A stretch of DNA of 64,000 bases. Origin: Methylomicrobium sp051061015. Lineage in GTDB: Bacteria > Pseudomonadota > Gammaproteobacteria > Methylococcales > Methylomonadaceae. Below the pieces are notes generated by a model. The model saw only the letters and a program-made list of their open reading frames with translations, made no database searches and was not told the origin of the DNA. Positions 53,601 through 61,335 of the stretch are shown one piece after another; position 1 is the stretch's first letter; each line of letters begins with the position of its first letter. The stretch is from the NCBI GenBank assembly GCA_051061015.1, contig JBPFEG010000026.1, forward strand, positions 35,687-99,686, in the 5' to 3' direction. Made by a program: the position numbers and the translations under genes.

Positions 53601-54275
53601 GTGATTTTATTTTCCATCGCCCTTAGTCCAGCAAGAGATTCGCAGTTTGGAGGGTGGCAGACGCCATGGGTACCGCCATCTTTGGAACACCCGCAAACCG
53701 CACAATTTCAGAAGCGCCTGCACGCCCTGACTTCCCCTGTCGAAACGGCTGATCCTTATACGGCGGGCCACGGGCGTCGGGTCGCGAAGTTGGCTGTAGC
53801 CATCGCGCAGGAGATGAGATTGCCCAATGACCAAATCGAGGGGATTCGTGTAGCTGCAACCGTTCACGACCTGGGCAAGCTGCAGATCCCTGCGGAAATA
53901 GTCAGTAAAGCGGATACTTTGAGCGACACAGAGTTCACTTTCATCAAAACCCATCCTTTAAAAGGCTATAACCTTCTGAAAGACATAGACTTCCCCTGGC
54001 CCATTGCCGAAATCGTGCTGCAGCATCATGAACGCCTGGACGGCAGCGGGTACCCTAACGGCCTCAAGGGAAAACGTATTCTTCTGGAAGCCCGGGTAAT
54101 TGCGGTAGCGGATACGGTGGATGCGATGGCTTCGCCTCGCCCTTACAAATCCAGCGTGGGAATTGCGGAGGCATTGGATGAAATCACCGCCGGCAGCGGC
54201 GAACACTATGACTCCAAAGCGGTGGCCGCTTGTGTGAGATTGTTCCGGGAAAAAGGGTTTTCGTTGAGCGATTAA
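53601..54275 (+). CDS. HD-GYP domain protein, possibly a 5'-truncated sensor
   Basis: HD-GYP domains hydrolyse c-di-GMP. The 224 residues keep the HD pair (TVHDLGK), the HH pair and GYP motif (LQHHERLDGSGYP), and later metal ligands (VADTVDAM), so the domain should be active. Homologous domains usually sit at the C-terminus of longer PAS- or response-regulator proteins. Here only about 45 residues precede the domain, the start is a GTG with no ribosome site, and inverted repeats lie directly upstream. Loss of the sensory part is therefore likely. Confidence 0.75.
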   Translation: MILFSIALSPARDSQFGGWQTPWVPPSLEHPQTAQFQKRLHALTSPVETADPYTAGHGRRVAKLAVAIAQEMRLPNDQIEGIRVAATVHDLGKLQIPAEIVSKADTLSDTEFTFIKTHPLKGYNLLKDIDFPWPIAEIVLQHHERLDGSGYPNGLKGKRILLEARVIAVADTVDAMASPRPYKSSVGIAEALDEITAGSGEHYDSKAVAACVRLFREKGFSLSD

Positions 54276-54773
54276 TTGAGTCTTCGGGGCCATTATGCAT
54301 TGTTTTCCCCTTTTTTATTAATTATAAATTTTTCCTGATTGGAAAAAGATTTTATTGAAATAGATCAATAAGATTGACTCGTTAGACTTGCTCAAAATAC
54401 TTTCATTTTTACATAGGAGTTAGTGCAAGTTCAACAATACGCTTATCAGTTTTTTAATACATAATAAAAATAGAATAATAATTATAAATTGTACTGTTTA
54501 CTGACAAATTATGGATGCTTTTCAGTATTTGTATCTCATCAAGGTATCGTAGAGAATAAAATCGTTTATACATAATCCGTATTTGTTCGCTACCGCACCG
54601 ACCAACTTCAGTTTTATAAGTATTATTTAAAATAAATAGGAGCTAGTATTGTGCGATTTGGTTTTTATCACTGAGAAATAAGTAGCAATTTCGGGGGTTT
54701 TCCCGATTATAGCTCCTAGATGTAAGATTTACGTATAATTAATGAGAATCTTTTAATAATCAGGGTGCAAAAT
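54276..54773 (+). promoter_or_regulatory. AT-rich non-coding region with promoter for the small lipoprotein
   Basis: About 500 bases of strongly AT-rich DNA with no credible open frame separate the HD-GYP gene from a small lipoprotein gene. TATAAT at 54734-54739 is a consensus -10 element 35 bases before the lipoprotein ATG. AATGAGAATC just after it resembles part of a Fur-binding sequence. The rest holds nothing recognised. Confidence 0.45.
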
Positions 54774-54962
54774 ATGAAAACTAAAGAAATTATCACTATA
54801 GGTTTAGTTACTTTAGCTTTATTAGCTGGTTGTAACAAAGGAAAAGAATCCTCTACTACCTCGACCACAACGAAAAGCGTTACCCCAGCAACTCCGACTG
54901 GAGAACCAGGGACAACTGAAACTCAGAAATCGACCACTACCACTACAGAAGAAAAAAAATAA
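54774..54962 (+). CDS. Small Ser/Thr-rich lipoprotein
   Basis: ATG 54774, with AGGGTG 6 bases upstream, gives a 62-residue protein. The first 20 residues are a lipoprotein signal with lipobox LAGC, and the mature part is almost entirely Thr, Ser, Lys, Glu and Pro (SSTTSTTTKS, STTTTTEEKK). It is probably an unstructured surface or periplasmic lipoprotein. No family was recognised. Confidence 0.65.
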   Translation: MKTKEIITIGLVTLALLAGCNKGKESSTTSTTTKSVTPATPTGEPGTTETQKSTTTTTEEKK

Positions 54963-55108
54963 ATAATTAGAGGGAACTTCTGAATGCACTTTAATCTGGC
55001 TCGGGATGTGTTCTTCTAGTCAGTTACACCGAAAGGATCAGTATCGTTGCATTTCAGGAGTAAATCTGACGAGTTTCTGTTTTTGAGAATCTTAAGGAAA
55101 GAGCCTAT

Positions 55109-55148
55109 CGGATTGGGCGCGACAGATTAGGATGTCGCGCCCAATCCG
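55109..55148. repeat. Perfect 16-bp inverted repeat
   Basis: CGGATTGGGCGCGACA (55109-55124) and TGTCGCGCCCAATCCG (55133-55148) are exactly complementary around an 8-base loop, GATTAGGA. It lies in the 283-base space between the small lipoprotein gene and the convergent aldolase gene. It may be a terminator without a T run or a mobile palindromic element. Confidence 0.7.
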
Positions 55149-55245
55149 CTCGTCATAGGTTTAAGCGTTACTCACTTTAAATTTGGCAGACCACTGATGC
55201 AAATTCGACTGCCGGGTTAGCCATTACAGTTTGTTCGTTCTTTTC

Positions 55246-56283
55246 CTACCGATAACGTTTTGCCATTTCGTGCAATGAAATGACCTTAATTTTGCTGGCG
55301 TGCCCGGCAGAGCCAAAGGCTTCATAGCGAGCCTGACATAGAGCCTGCATCGCGTCTCGGGCCGCCTGGTAAATCTTGCGCGCATCCAACTCGGAGGCAT
55401 TTTCGGGTTGGGCGATATAACGACGAATGGCGCCGGTAGAAGCCATACGCAAGTCGGTATCAATATTGACTTTGCGGACGCCATATTTAATCCCTTCGAC
55501 AATTTCATCCACCGGCACGCCATAGGTTTGCGGAATGTCGCCGCCGTATTCATTGATGATGTTCAGCCAGTCCTGCGGGACCGAACTGGAACCGTGCATC
55601 ACGAAGTGGGTATTGGGCAGGCGTTGCTGCAAGGTTTTCAGGCGGCTGATCACCAGCACTTCGCCGGTAGGGGGCTTGCTGAATTTATAAGCGCCATGAC
55701 TGGTGCCAATGGCGACGGCCAACGCATCGATCTGCGTTTGCCTGACAAATTCAACCGCCTCCTCCGGATCGGTCAGCAACCTGCTGTGATCCGGGTGTCC
55801 TGACGACTTTGGGTTAGCCGCATCGTCTTTGCTTTCCAACGAACCCAGGCAACCGATCTCGCCTTCAACCGATACGCCGCACGCATGCGCCATTTTGACC
55901 ACGCTACGGGTGACGTCGACGTTATACTCGAAAGAGGCCGGGGTTTTCATGTCTTCCCGCAACGAACCGTCCATCATCACCGAGCTGAAGCCGGATTGAA
56001 TGGCTTGGGCGCAAATGTCGGGCGTGGGCCCATGATCCCGGTGCATCACGACCGGAATATGCGGATATTGTTCGACCGCGGCCTGAATCAGATGGCGTAA
56101 AAATACCTCGCCGGCATAGCGATTCGCGCCGGCCGAACCTTGCATGATCACCGGGCTGTCGCAGGCATCGGCCGCCTGCATAATGGCCTGAACCTGCTCC
56201 ATATTACTGACATTGAAAGCGGGAACGGCAAAGCCATGCTCCGCCGCATAATCCAAAACTTGTCGCAATGACGCTAAAGCCAT
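55246..56283 (-). CDS. fba: Class II fructose-bisphosphate aldolase, Calvin cycle type
   Basis: This 345-residue zinc enzyme cleaves or forms fructose 1,6-bisphosphate (and sedoheptulose bisphosphate in Calvin-type relatives). Zinc-binding His residues lie in VVMHRDHGPTPD, and GSSSVPQDW and KVNIDTDLRMAS give the phosphate site. The long GCLGSLESKDDAANPKSSGH loop is that of the CbbA/CfxA group. An AAGGAGCG ribosome site precedes the ATG. No other cbb genes are nearby, and the gene could serve glycolysis or a sugar-phosphate cycle. Confidence 0.94.
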   Translation of the reverse strand: MALASLRQVLDYAAEHGFAVPAFNVSNMEQVQAIMQAADACDSPVIMQGSAGANRYAGEVFLRHLIQAAVEQYPHIPVVMHRDHGPTPDICAQAIQSGFSSVMMDGSLREDMKTPASFEYNVDVTRSVVKMAHACGVSVEGEIGCLGSLESKDDAANPKSSGHPDHSRLLTDPEEAVEFVRQTQIDALAVAIGTSHGAYKFSKPPTGEVLVISRLKTLQQRLPNTHFVMHGSSSVPQDWLNIINEYGGDIPQTYGVPVDEIVEGIKYGVRKVNIDTDLRMASTGAIRRYIAQPENASELDARKIYQAARDAMQALCQARYEAFGSAGHASKIKVISLHEMAKRYR

Positions 56284-56378
56284 GCTTGGCGCTCCTTAAC
56301 TGGGTTTTATATTTAGGTTTTAGATATCACCAGATGATTACTCTGGTAAATGACTTGAGTTCTACGGTTCTGTTAGCC

Positions 56379-56436
56379 GTAACCCAACATATTGGCTTCG
56401 ATTGTTGGGTTACGCTCTATCGAGCTAACCCAACCA
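56379..56436. repeat. GTTGGGTTA palindromic repeat
   Basis: GTAACCCAACA (56379-56389) pairs exactly with TGTTGGGTTAC (56403-56413), and the right arm GGGTTA pairs again with TAACCC about 14 bases further on. The element lies between the aldolase and MoaD-like genes. Short GTTGGGTTACG-type palindromes of this kind are repetitive in many methylotroph and related genomes. Confidence 0.6.
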
Positions 56437-56448
56437 CGAACTAGGTAT

Positions 56449-56727
56449 TTACCCCCCGCTCAGTGCCTGGAAAATATACACGGTCCCATCCTCCGGGACG
56501 CGATCCGAGAGCGTCTCTCTATCGACCACTATCGTGTCGTTGACGCTGAGATTAACGTGCCGGCGCAGCGCGCCGCGTTCGTCCAGGATGTAATCGGTGA
56601 ATCCGGGGGCAATCTCGTCGACCGCACGCAAAATTTCGGCGACCGAGCCGGCCGGCACGGTAATTGGATGGTCTTCGAGTGCCGGAAAGAACCGGAAAAG
56701 ATGTCGAGTCATTTTTACCGTGGCCAT
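56449..56727 (-). CDS. MoaD/ThiS-like sulfur carrier protein
   Basis: ATG 56727 gives a 92-residue beta-grasp protein (the frame opens upstream, inside the preceding gene). It ends in QALSGG, the C-terminal Gly-Gly that carries thiocarboxylate in MoaD and ThiS. It follows the Asp-box propeller gene by 5 bases and is clearly co-transcribed with it. No molybdopterin or thiamin genes are near, so it probably belongs to the conserved pair with the propeller protein; its role is unknown. Confidence 0.8.
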   Translation of the reverse strand: MATVKMTRHLFRFFPALEDHPITVPAGSVAEILRAVDEIAPGFTDYILDERGALRRHVNLSVNDTIVVDRETLSDRVPEDGTVYIFQALSGG

Positions 56728-56732
56728 GCGGG

Positions 56733-57917
56733 TCAGCCGAATCGTACTGAATAGACCGGCGGAAAATGGTTGCCCAGGCATTGCCAGGTTTCACCGCGGT
56801 CTTCCGACAGATAAACGTTGCCCGTCGTGCTGCCGAAACAGAGGCAATCGCCGGCTATATCAAGTCCATGTCTCAGGACGATGTCGTAAGCATGATCCTG
56901 CGGCAGTCCGGTGCGAAAAGATTGCCAGGACTGCCCGCCGTCTGTGGTCCGCGCAACGTACAGACCGCCGCCGATCGCCATACGCTCCGAATCTGCACGG
57001 GCGGGCACGACCCAGGCGGTACGCCCGTCGCGCGCATCAACGGCAATCGGGAAGCCGAAATGCACGCCGGCATCGAGCATGCTGACCTTTTTCCAGTGCC
57101 GTGCCCCGTCATCGCTGTAAAACACGCCGCAGTGGTTCTGTTGCCAGAGATGATCCGGCTGTCCGGGACATCCCGTCACGAAATGCGGATCATGGCCCCA
57201 TTCGGCTTCCGGATTCGGCAAATAGTCCATCCGCATGCCGCGGTTACGGTTTTGCCAGGTTCGACCGCCGTCGGCGGTCGCCAGTACGCCGGCCGACGAA
57301 ACCGCAACGTGGATGCGGTTCGGATCGCGCGGGTCGATAACGATGGAATGGATGCCCGGTTCGAACACGCCGTAATCGATACTGGCCGGTGTGCCGCCCC
57401 ACTGGTTCTGGCTGGTCGCCTCGCCGGCGAACAGATCGCCGCCGCGGCTTTCATGATTCCAAAGCGGCCGGTTGAGTTCCCAGCTGTCGCCGCCGTCATC
57501 GCTGACGAACAAACCGCCGGGAATGGTGCCGGCATACAGGCGGCCGGGTTGCCCGGCATGGCCGAACGCCAGATTCCAAATTTTGAATACGGTAGCGTCA
57601 TTGTATTCAGGCTGCCCCACCGGCGCCGCCGGGTCGAAATCCGGCGTCGGCAGATACTTCACGATGTAGCGCGCGCCTTGCGGGTACTTCAACGAAAGCA
57701 CATCCTCCCATGTCGCGCCCCCGTCGCGCGAACGCGACAGCTTAGGTCCCCAATGACCGTGATCCAGGGAAGCCCAAAGCGTACCGTCGCGCGGGTCGCT
57801 CGCGGCGTAACAGACGGGAATGCCTGCATGCACGATGGGACGAGGACGCCACGTAGAATTCGAACGATCGAAAATCACGGTACCCTTGCGAGTGCCTAAA
57901 AGAATCATGTCGGACAT
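56733..57917 (-). CDS. Asp-box (BNR) beta-propeller protein, sialidase-like fold
   Basis: The best start is ATG 57917 (MSDMILLGTRKGTVIF), giving 394 residues without a signal peptide. At least five Asp-box motifs (S/T-x-D-x-G-x-x-W) are visible: VSDDGGDSW, TADGGRTW, YSDDGARHW, TTDGGQSW and LSEDRGETW, indicating a sialidase/YCF48-like beta-propeller. The catalytic Arg triad and Tyr of true sialidases were not identified, so enzymatic activity is doubtful. It is coupled to a MoaD/ThiS-like gene 5 bases downstream. Confidence 0.82.
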   Translation of the reverse strand: MSDMILLGTRKGTVIFDRSNSTWRPRPIVHAGIPVCYAASDPRDGTLWASLDHGHWGPKLSRSRDGGATWEDVLSLKYPQGARYIVKYLPTPDFDPAAPVGQPEYNDATVFKIWNLAFGHAGQPGRLYAGTIPGGLFVSDDGGDSWELNRPLWNHESRGGDLFAGEATSQNQWGGTPASIDYGVFEPGIHSIVIDPRDPNRIHVAVSSAGVLATADGGRTWQNRNRGMRMDYLPNPEAEWGHDPHFVTGCPGQPDHLWQQNHCGVFYSDDGARHWKKVSMLDAGVHFGFPIAVDARDGRTAWVVPARADSERMAIGGGLYVARTTDGGQSWQSFRTGLPQDHAYDIVLRHGLDIAGDCLCFGSTTGNVYLSEDRGETWQCLGNHFPPVYSVRFG

Positions 57918-58308
57918 TGGTTTGATCTCATGCTTACGCGGATATAGGAAGCAAAAGCGGCACAGAACATCAAGGCAGGATGCGCGCTGCTGACGGACGT
58001 TCAATAAAGCCGCCTAACCCGATTCGAAAGCCATCCTTCAAAACCGCCAGCGGGCGGCGTACCCCTTTGAACGTGCGTTATTAGGCCGGATCATACAACA
58101 GGCACCGTGTCGCCGCCAGAATAAATAACCTGAGTGTAATTTTTGCAAGACTTGAACTCAATGTTGCAGCCGGCATAGAGAATAGCGAAGCGTATTCCGC
58201 CGGATGTTGAATTTCCATGCGGCGCAATACAGCTTTTCCTATTGCGCCCTATGGTCCTAAGTGAGTCATATTTGATGGCAATTCACGTTTAGTATTGATA
58301 TTCTTATT
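57918..58308. repeat. Gene-free region with GGCGCAATA palindrome
   Basis: No gene is seen. Near the right end GGCGCAATA (58221-58229) pairs exactly with TATTGCGCC (58240-58248). Just before it AGCGAAGCGTATTCCGCCGGATG is a typical piece of a repetitive palindromic element. The base composition falls sharply to AT-rich after this point, so it may mark the edge of the transferred ATPase-PIN segment. Confidence 0.5.
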
Positions 58309-58824
58309 TTACATTTTGATTAAACTATCAGCACTTTTTTTAGCTAACTTCTGACACGGTTTACATATGGATGAAATATACTTATCACTTAGTAATGAAG
58401 CATTTCTAGATGAAATGTATAATTTTGGTTTTTTCGTTCCGTTTGTATAAAAACGAGAGTCTTTGATATAAGGAATAGCGCGTAAATCACCTGTGCAAAC
58501 AATATGACAGTTTGATACTAATACAATTGCAATTATATGAGGATCATCGAAATCATTTGAAGGCTCTATATTACGTACTAAATCTTCGAGATCATTTACC
58601 TTTTCATCATTAACTTTTACTATTTTGCCAGCTTTCTCAAGAGCTGCAAAAAAACGAATATATTTTGGTGCTGCTTTTAATTCTTTTTTATATTTATCGC
58701 CTCCAAAAACTAACTTACCTTTTCCATATAACACCCATTCAAGGGCTGGCCTAAATTCGCCATGTATCGTGTTTTTTTTATCGAAGAAAGGTCCAAATGC
58801 GTTGGTATCAAAAATCATACACAT
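58309..58824 (-). CDS. PIN-domain-like nuclease, partner of AAA ATPase
   Basis: The 171-residue protein begins MCMIFDTNAFGPFF, with the first PIN acidic residue in FDTN. Further acidic residues lie in NDFDDPHIIAIV and CTGDLRAIPY, matching the PIN order, so it may cut RNA. It starts 2 bases after the ATPase stop codon, so the two are one operon. DNA here is far more AT-rich than the neighbours, suggesting transfer. An ATPase plus nuclease pair of this shape suggests a phage-defence or toxin module, but no named system was matched. Confidence 0.65.
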   Translation of the reverse strand: MCMIFDTNAFGPFFDKKNTIHGEFRPALEWVLYGKGKLVFGGDKYKKELKAAPKYIRFFAALEKAGKIVKVNDEKVNDLEDLVRNIEPSNDFDDPHIIAIVLVSNCHIVCTGDLRAIPYIKDSRFYTNGTKKPKLYISSRNASLLSDKYISSICKPCQKLAKKSADSLIKM

Positions 58825-58826
58825 TG

Positions 58827-60168
58827 TTAAAGTCCTAATAAATCCATTTCTTCTTTAATAAAAAATTCCCTATACTCAGCTGGCTGCTCATTTATAAACT
58901 CACCATCATCGCCAATTGATATGGGTGTAAGCTTATTTCCTTGATCTGTACGTTCAAAAAAGAGGATTTGTGATTCAGATTTTTTATTTGATTTTCTAGA
59001 GGATAATCGAAAACGATCTATCATATAATCACTATGAGTTTCAATGATAAACTTCTTATTATCCTTTGTTGCTAGATTGAACACGACTTCACCAAGCGCA
59101 GCCTGTGCTTTTGGATGTAAATGAACCTCAGGTTGCTGTATTGCAAACCAGGAGTTTTTTGGACGTGTAATCATTTCAACGATTACAGGAAGTGACTGAG
59201 ATATTCCGTAACCAACGCTTCCAATACTTAGGGGTTCCTTTGACAAAACTACATCTAGTTCAAAAGGTGCTGTTGTACCGCGACCGTAATTTTTTATTTC
59301 AACAGATTTGTATAAACCGCTTTTATGACCAATATCACTAAGAATTTCTTTAAATCTTTTAGACTCTGAGACGCTATCAAATTTTTTCTTTATTAAATAA
59401 GGTGTATGATCACCTTCAGGCGAGAAATCGAGACTATATTCATCATAGGTCTTACGCGGTTTTGAACGAATTGGGGCAAGCCAGGCAATATCATCTAAAA
59501 ATGAAGGTAGCTCCAACCCTATTTTTTCATTTTTATGTTCTTTAGCAATTATTTGGTTTTCTATATAGTTAAGTACTACTATTGGAGGCGCACTTCTGTT
59601 AAAAAAAATGCTAGGTTTTAGGATAGTATATCCTGTGTTATCAGACTTATTTTTTTTACCCAATCCCTCATATAAAAAGAAGCAAAATGTTCTGCCGAGC
59701 AATTGTATTGCGTGTTCGCATATTTGTATCGAATAGTGTTTCCTATATATTTAATATGTAATTCATTTCCATTTTTGTAGCTGGAGATGGATGATATCTT
59801 AGGCATCCCTTCTTTCTCCGTGAACGTCATGACTAAAACAACAGGCATTGTTTCAGATGTATGTTCTTCGACGGCTTTGTTCTTCTGATGCTTAGTATCG
59901 TGAGGTATTTTCTTATCAAATACTGTTCCTATAGAAAAATAGGAATTGTCGTTCGATCCGATACTTACAACATCTCTAAAACTACCAAGCCCAACTTTTC
60001 TTAAGTCGAACTCAGATTGAAGCCAAAAATCAGCAGGAGACAATAATTTCAGCAAAGCTAAAATGGATGTTTTACCTGTACTGTTTTCGCCTACCAGAAA
60101 GTTAACATCCATGATAGGAATTAGCGTTTCGCTAAATCCACGATAGTTATCTACAAAAAAAATTTCAT
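58827..60168 (-). pseudogene. AAA/ABC-type ATPase (OLD-like), interrupted at two homopolymer tracts
   Basis: Three frames together encode one ATPase of about 447 residues. An ATG at 60168 begins MKFF, but the T8 tract (60155-60162) leads at once to a stop. One more T would join it to VDNYRGFSE...FLVGENSTGKTS, the ATPase N-terminus with Walker A. A second A8 tract (in GTAAAAAAAATAAG, near 59650) breaks the frame again, and one more A joins the C-terminal part. That part has the signature-like SVGYGISQSLP, Walker B QQPEVHLHP and ETHSDYMIDR. The remaining sequence is intact. Alternatives are a pseudogene, phase variation, -1 frameshifting at A-AAA-AAA, or homopolymer undercalls in the assembly. 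Confidence 0.75.
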
Positions 60169-60314
60169 TTTATTATCTCGAGCTTCTTAACAATATATAA
60201 GTTAAGTTTTAAGGATAGTTATATTATCTTAATTTAAGTTTAAATTACGGCACAGTTGCCTCAATCATCTAACACGGACAGTTACAAATATATGCTAGCC
60301 AGAAAAACTCGTAA

Positions 60315-60383
60315 GGCGGATTCGCCGTTAGGCAATCCGCCATGTCTTTGTTTATAGTGGCGTTTTGCTATCGCGAAAACGCC
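60315..60383. repeat. Two short palindromic elements
   Basis: GGCGGATT (60315-60322) pairs with AATCCGCC (60334-60341), and GGCGTTTTGC pairs with GCGAAAACGCC between about 60359 and 60383. Both lie in the gene-poor region between the ATPase and the Fic remnant and look like repetitive extragenic palindromes. Confidence 0.5.
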
Positions 60384-60551
60384 CTACAGTCTACAGTCTT
60401 GGCCTGTCTGTTGGATACGATCATCAACAAATAGAAAGTCTTGGTCGACAAGCTGATGGGCACGAAGGGTGTTGTGTATTTCTCGGCTAACCCCGGTAAA
60501 AATCTCAGTCGCTTTCAGATGTGCGCATTCCGTAACGAAAGCGGCAGACAT

Positions 60552-60579
60552 AAAAAACCGTCGGTTAAGCCGGTTTTTT
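60552..60579. terminator. Terminator-like hairpin
   Basis: AAAAAACCG (60552-60560) and CGGTTTTTT (60571-60579) form a perfect 9-bp stem ending in a T run on the plus strand and, in mirror form, on the minus strand. It is not attached to any intact gene here, so it may belong to a lost gene of the island. Confidence 0.5.
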
Positions 60580-60635
60580 TGCGCCGTGATTTGCGCTCTA
60601 AGCTCTGACTCAAGTTCCTAGCCAGCAATAGGGGA

Positions 60636-61289
60636 TTCTCGCCGAAGTCGCGCGCTTAAGTCAACTGATCTGTAGAACTAAGCCCAGCATGACAATCTGA
60701 TCGCGAATCTGACAACGTCGACTGAAATGCTCGCTAAACCGGTTGCATCCGCGCACGGCTGTCAGCCTTGCCGAACTGGTTCGGATTATGAATGGCTATT
60801 ACTCAAACCTGATCGACGGCCATCATACTAAACCTCGAGACATTGAGCGAGCCCTGGCGAATGATCTGGAAACGGACGAGTTGCGGCGTAACTATCAAAT
60901 CGAGGCGCGCGCATGTCCGGCTGCAGTGATCGAGTGACCGGCTGTATGCGGAAGGGCATTTGCCGGAACCTGCGTCGGCTGAATTCTTGCGCTGGCTACA
61001 CAGCAAGTTTTACCGCGACGCACCGGAGTCCATGCTTTGGATAGACAATGGGGATTATGGCTTTCGGATGGAGCCGGAGGTGTTTTGTTTTCGACCCGAA
61101 CACGATGTTTTGGTAGGAAGGCATATTTCTCCGCGCTGCGAGCGGGTGAACGAATTGATGCGCTACTTCGCGAGCAACGCTACCGACTGGCCGGGATGGG
61201 CAAAGTCGCGCAGATTAGCGCGATGGACGCCTCGCACCATCGCCTGGCCAACATTCATCCCTTTCCCCAAGGCAACCTAAATAGTTAAA
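60636..61289 (+). pseudogene. Fic-family protein pseudogene
   Basis: Fragments of one Fic (AMP-transferase) gene are spread over several frames. They are LAEVARLSQL near 60638, TAVSLAELVRIMNGYYSNLI within 60743-60937, RLYAEGHLPEPASAEFLRWLH from 60939 onwards, and YRLAGMGKVAQ...HRLANIHPFPQGN up to 61289. At least three frame changes and an internal stop separate them. The catalytic motif HPFx(D/E)GNGR is altered to HPFPQGN and then lost, so the gene is both frameshifted and truncated at its active site. It cannot be functional. Confidence 0.8.
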
Positions 61290-61335
61290 ATTAACCGGTA
61301 TCGGCAAATTTTTGATATTTCCACGGGGAAACTTT

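Noticed and set aside
56766..57899. 377-codon open frame on the plus strand
   Set aside because: It lies opposite the Asp-box propeller gene, whose five repeats prove the minus frame; the plus frame has no domain or ribosome site.
60431..60607. Short open frame of about 58 codons in the island
   Set aside because: It overlaps a terminator-like hairpin and was not recognised as any protein; evidence is too weak to call.
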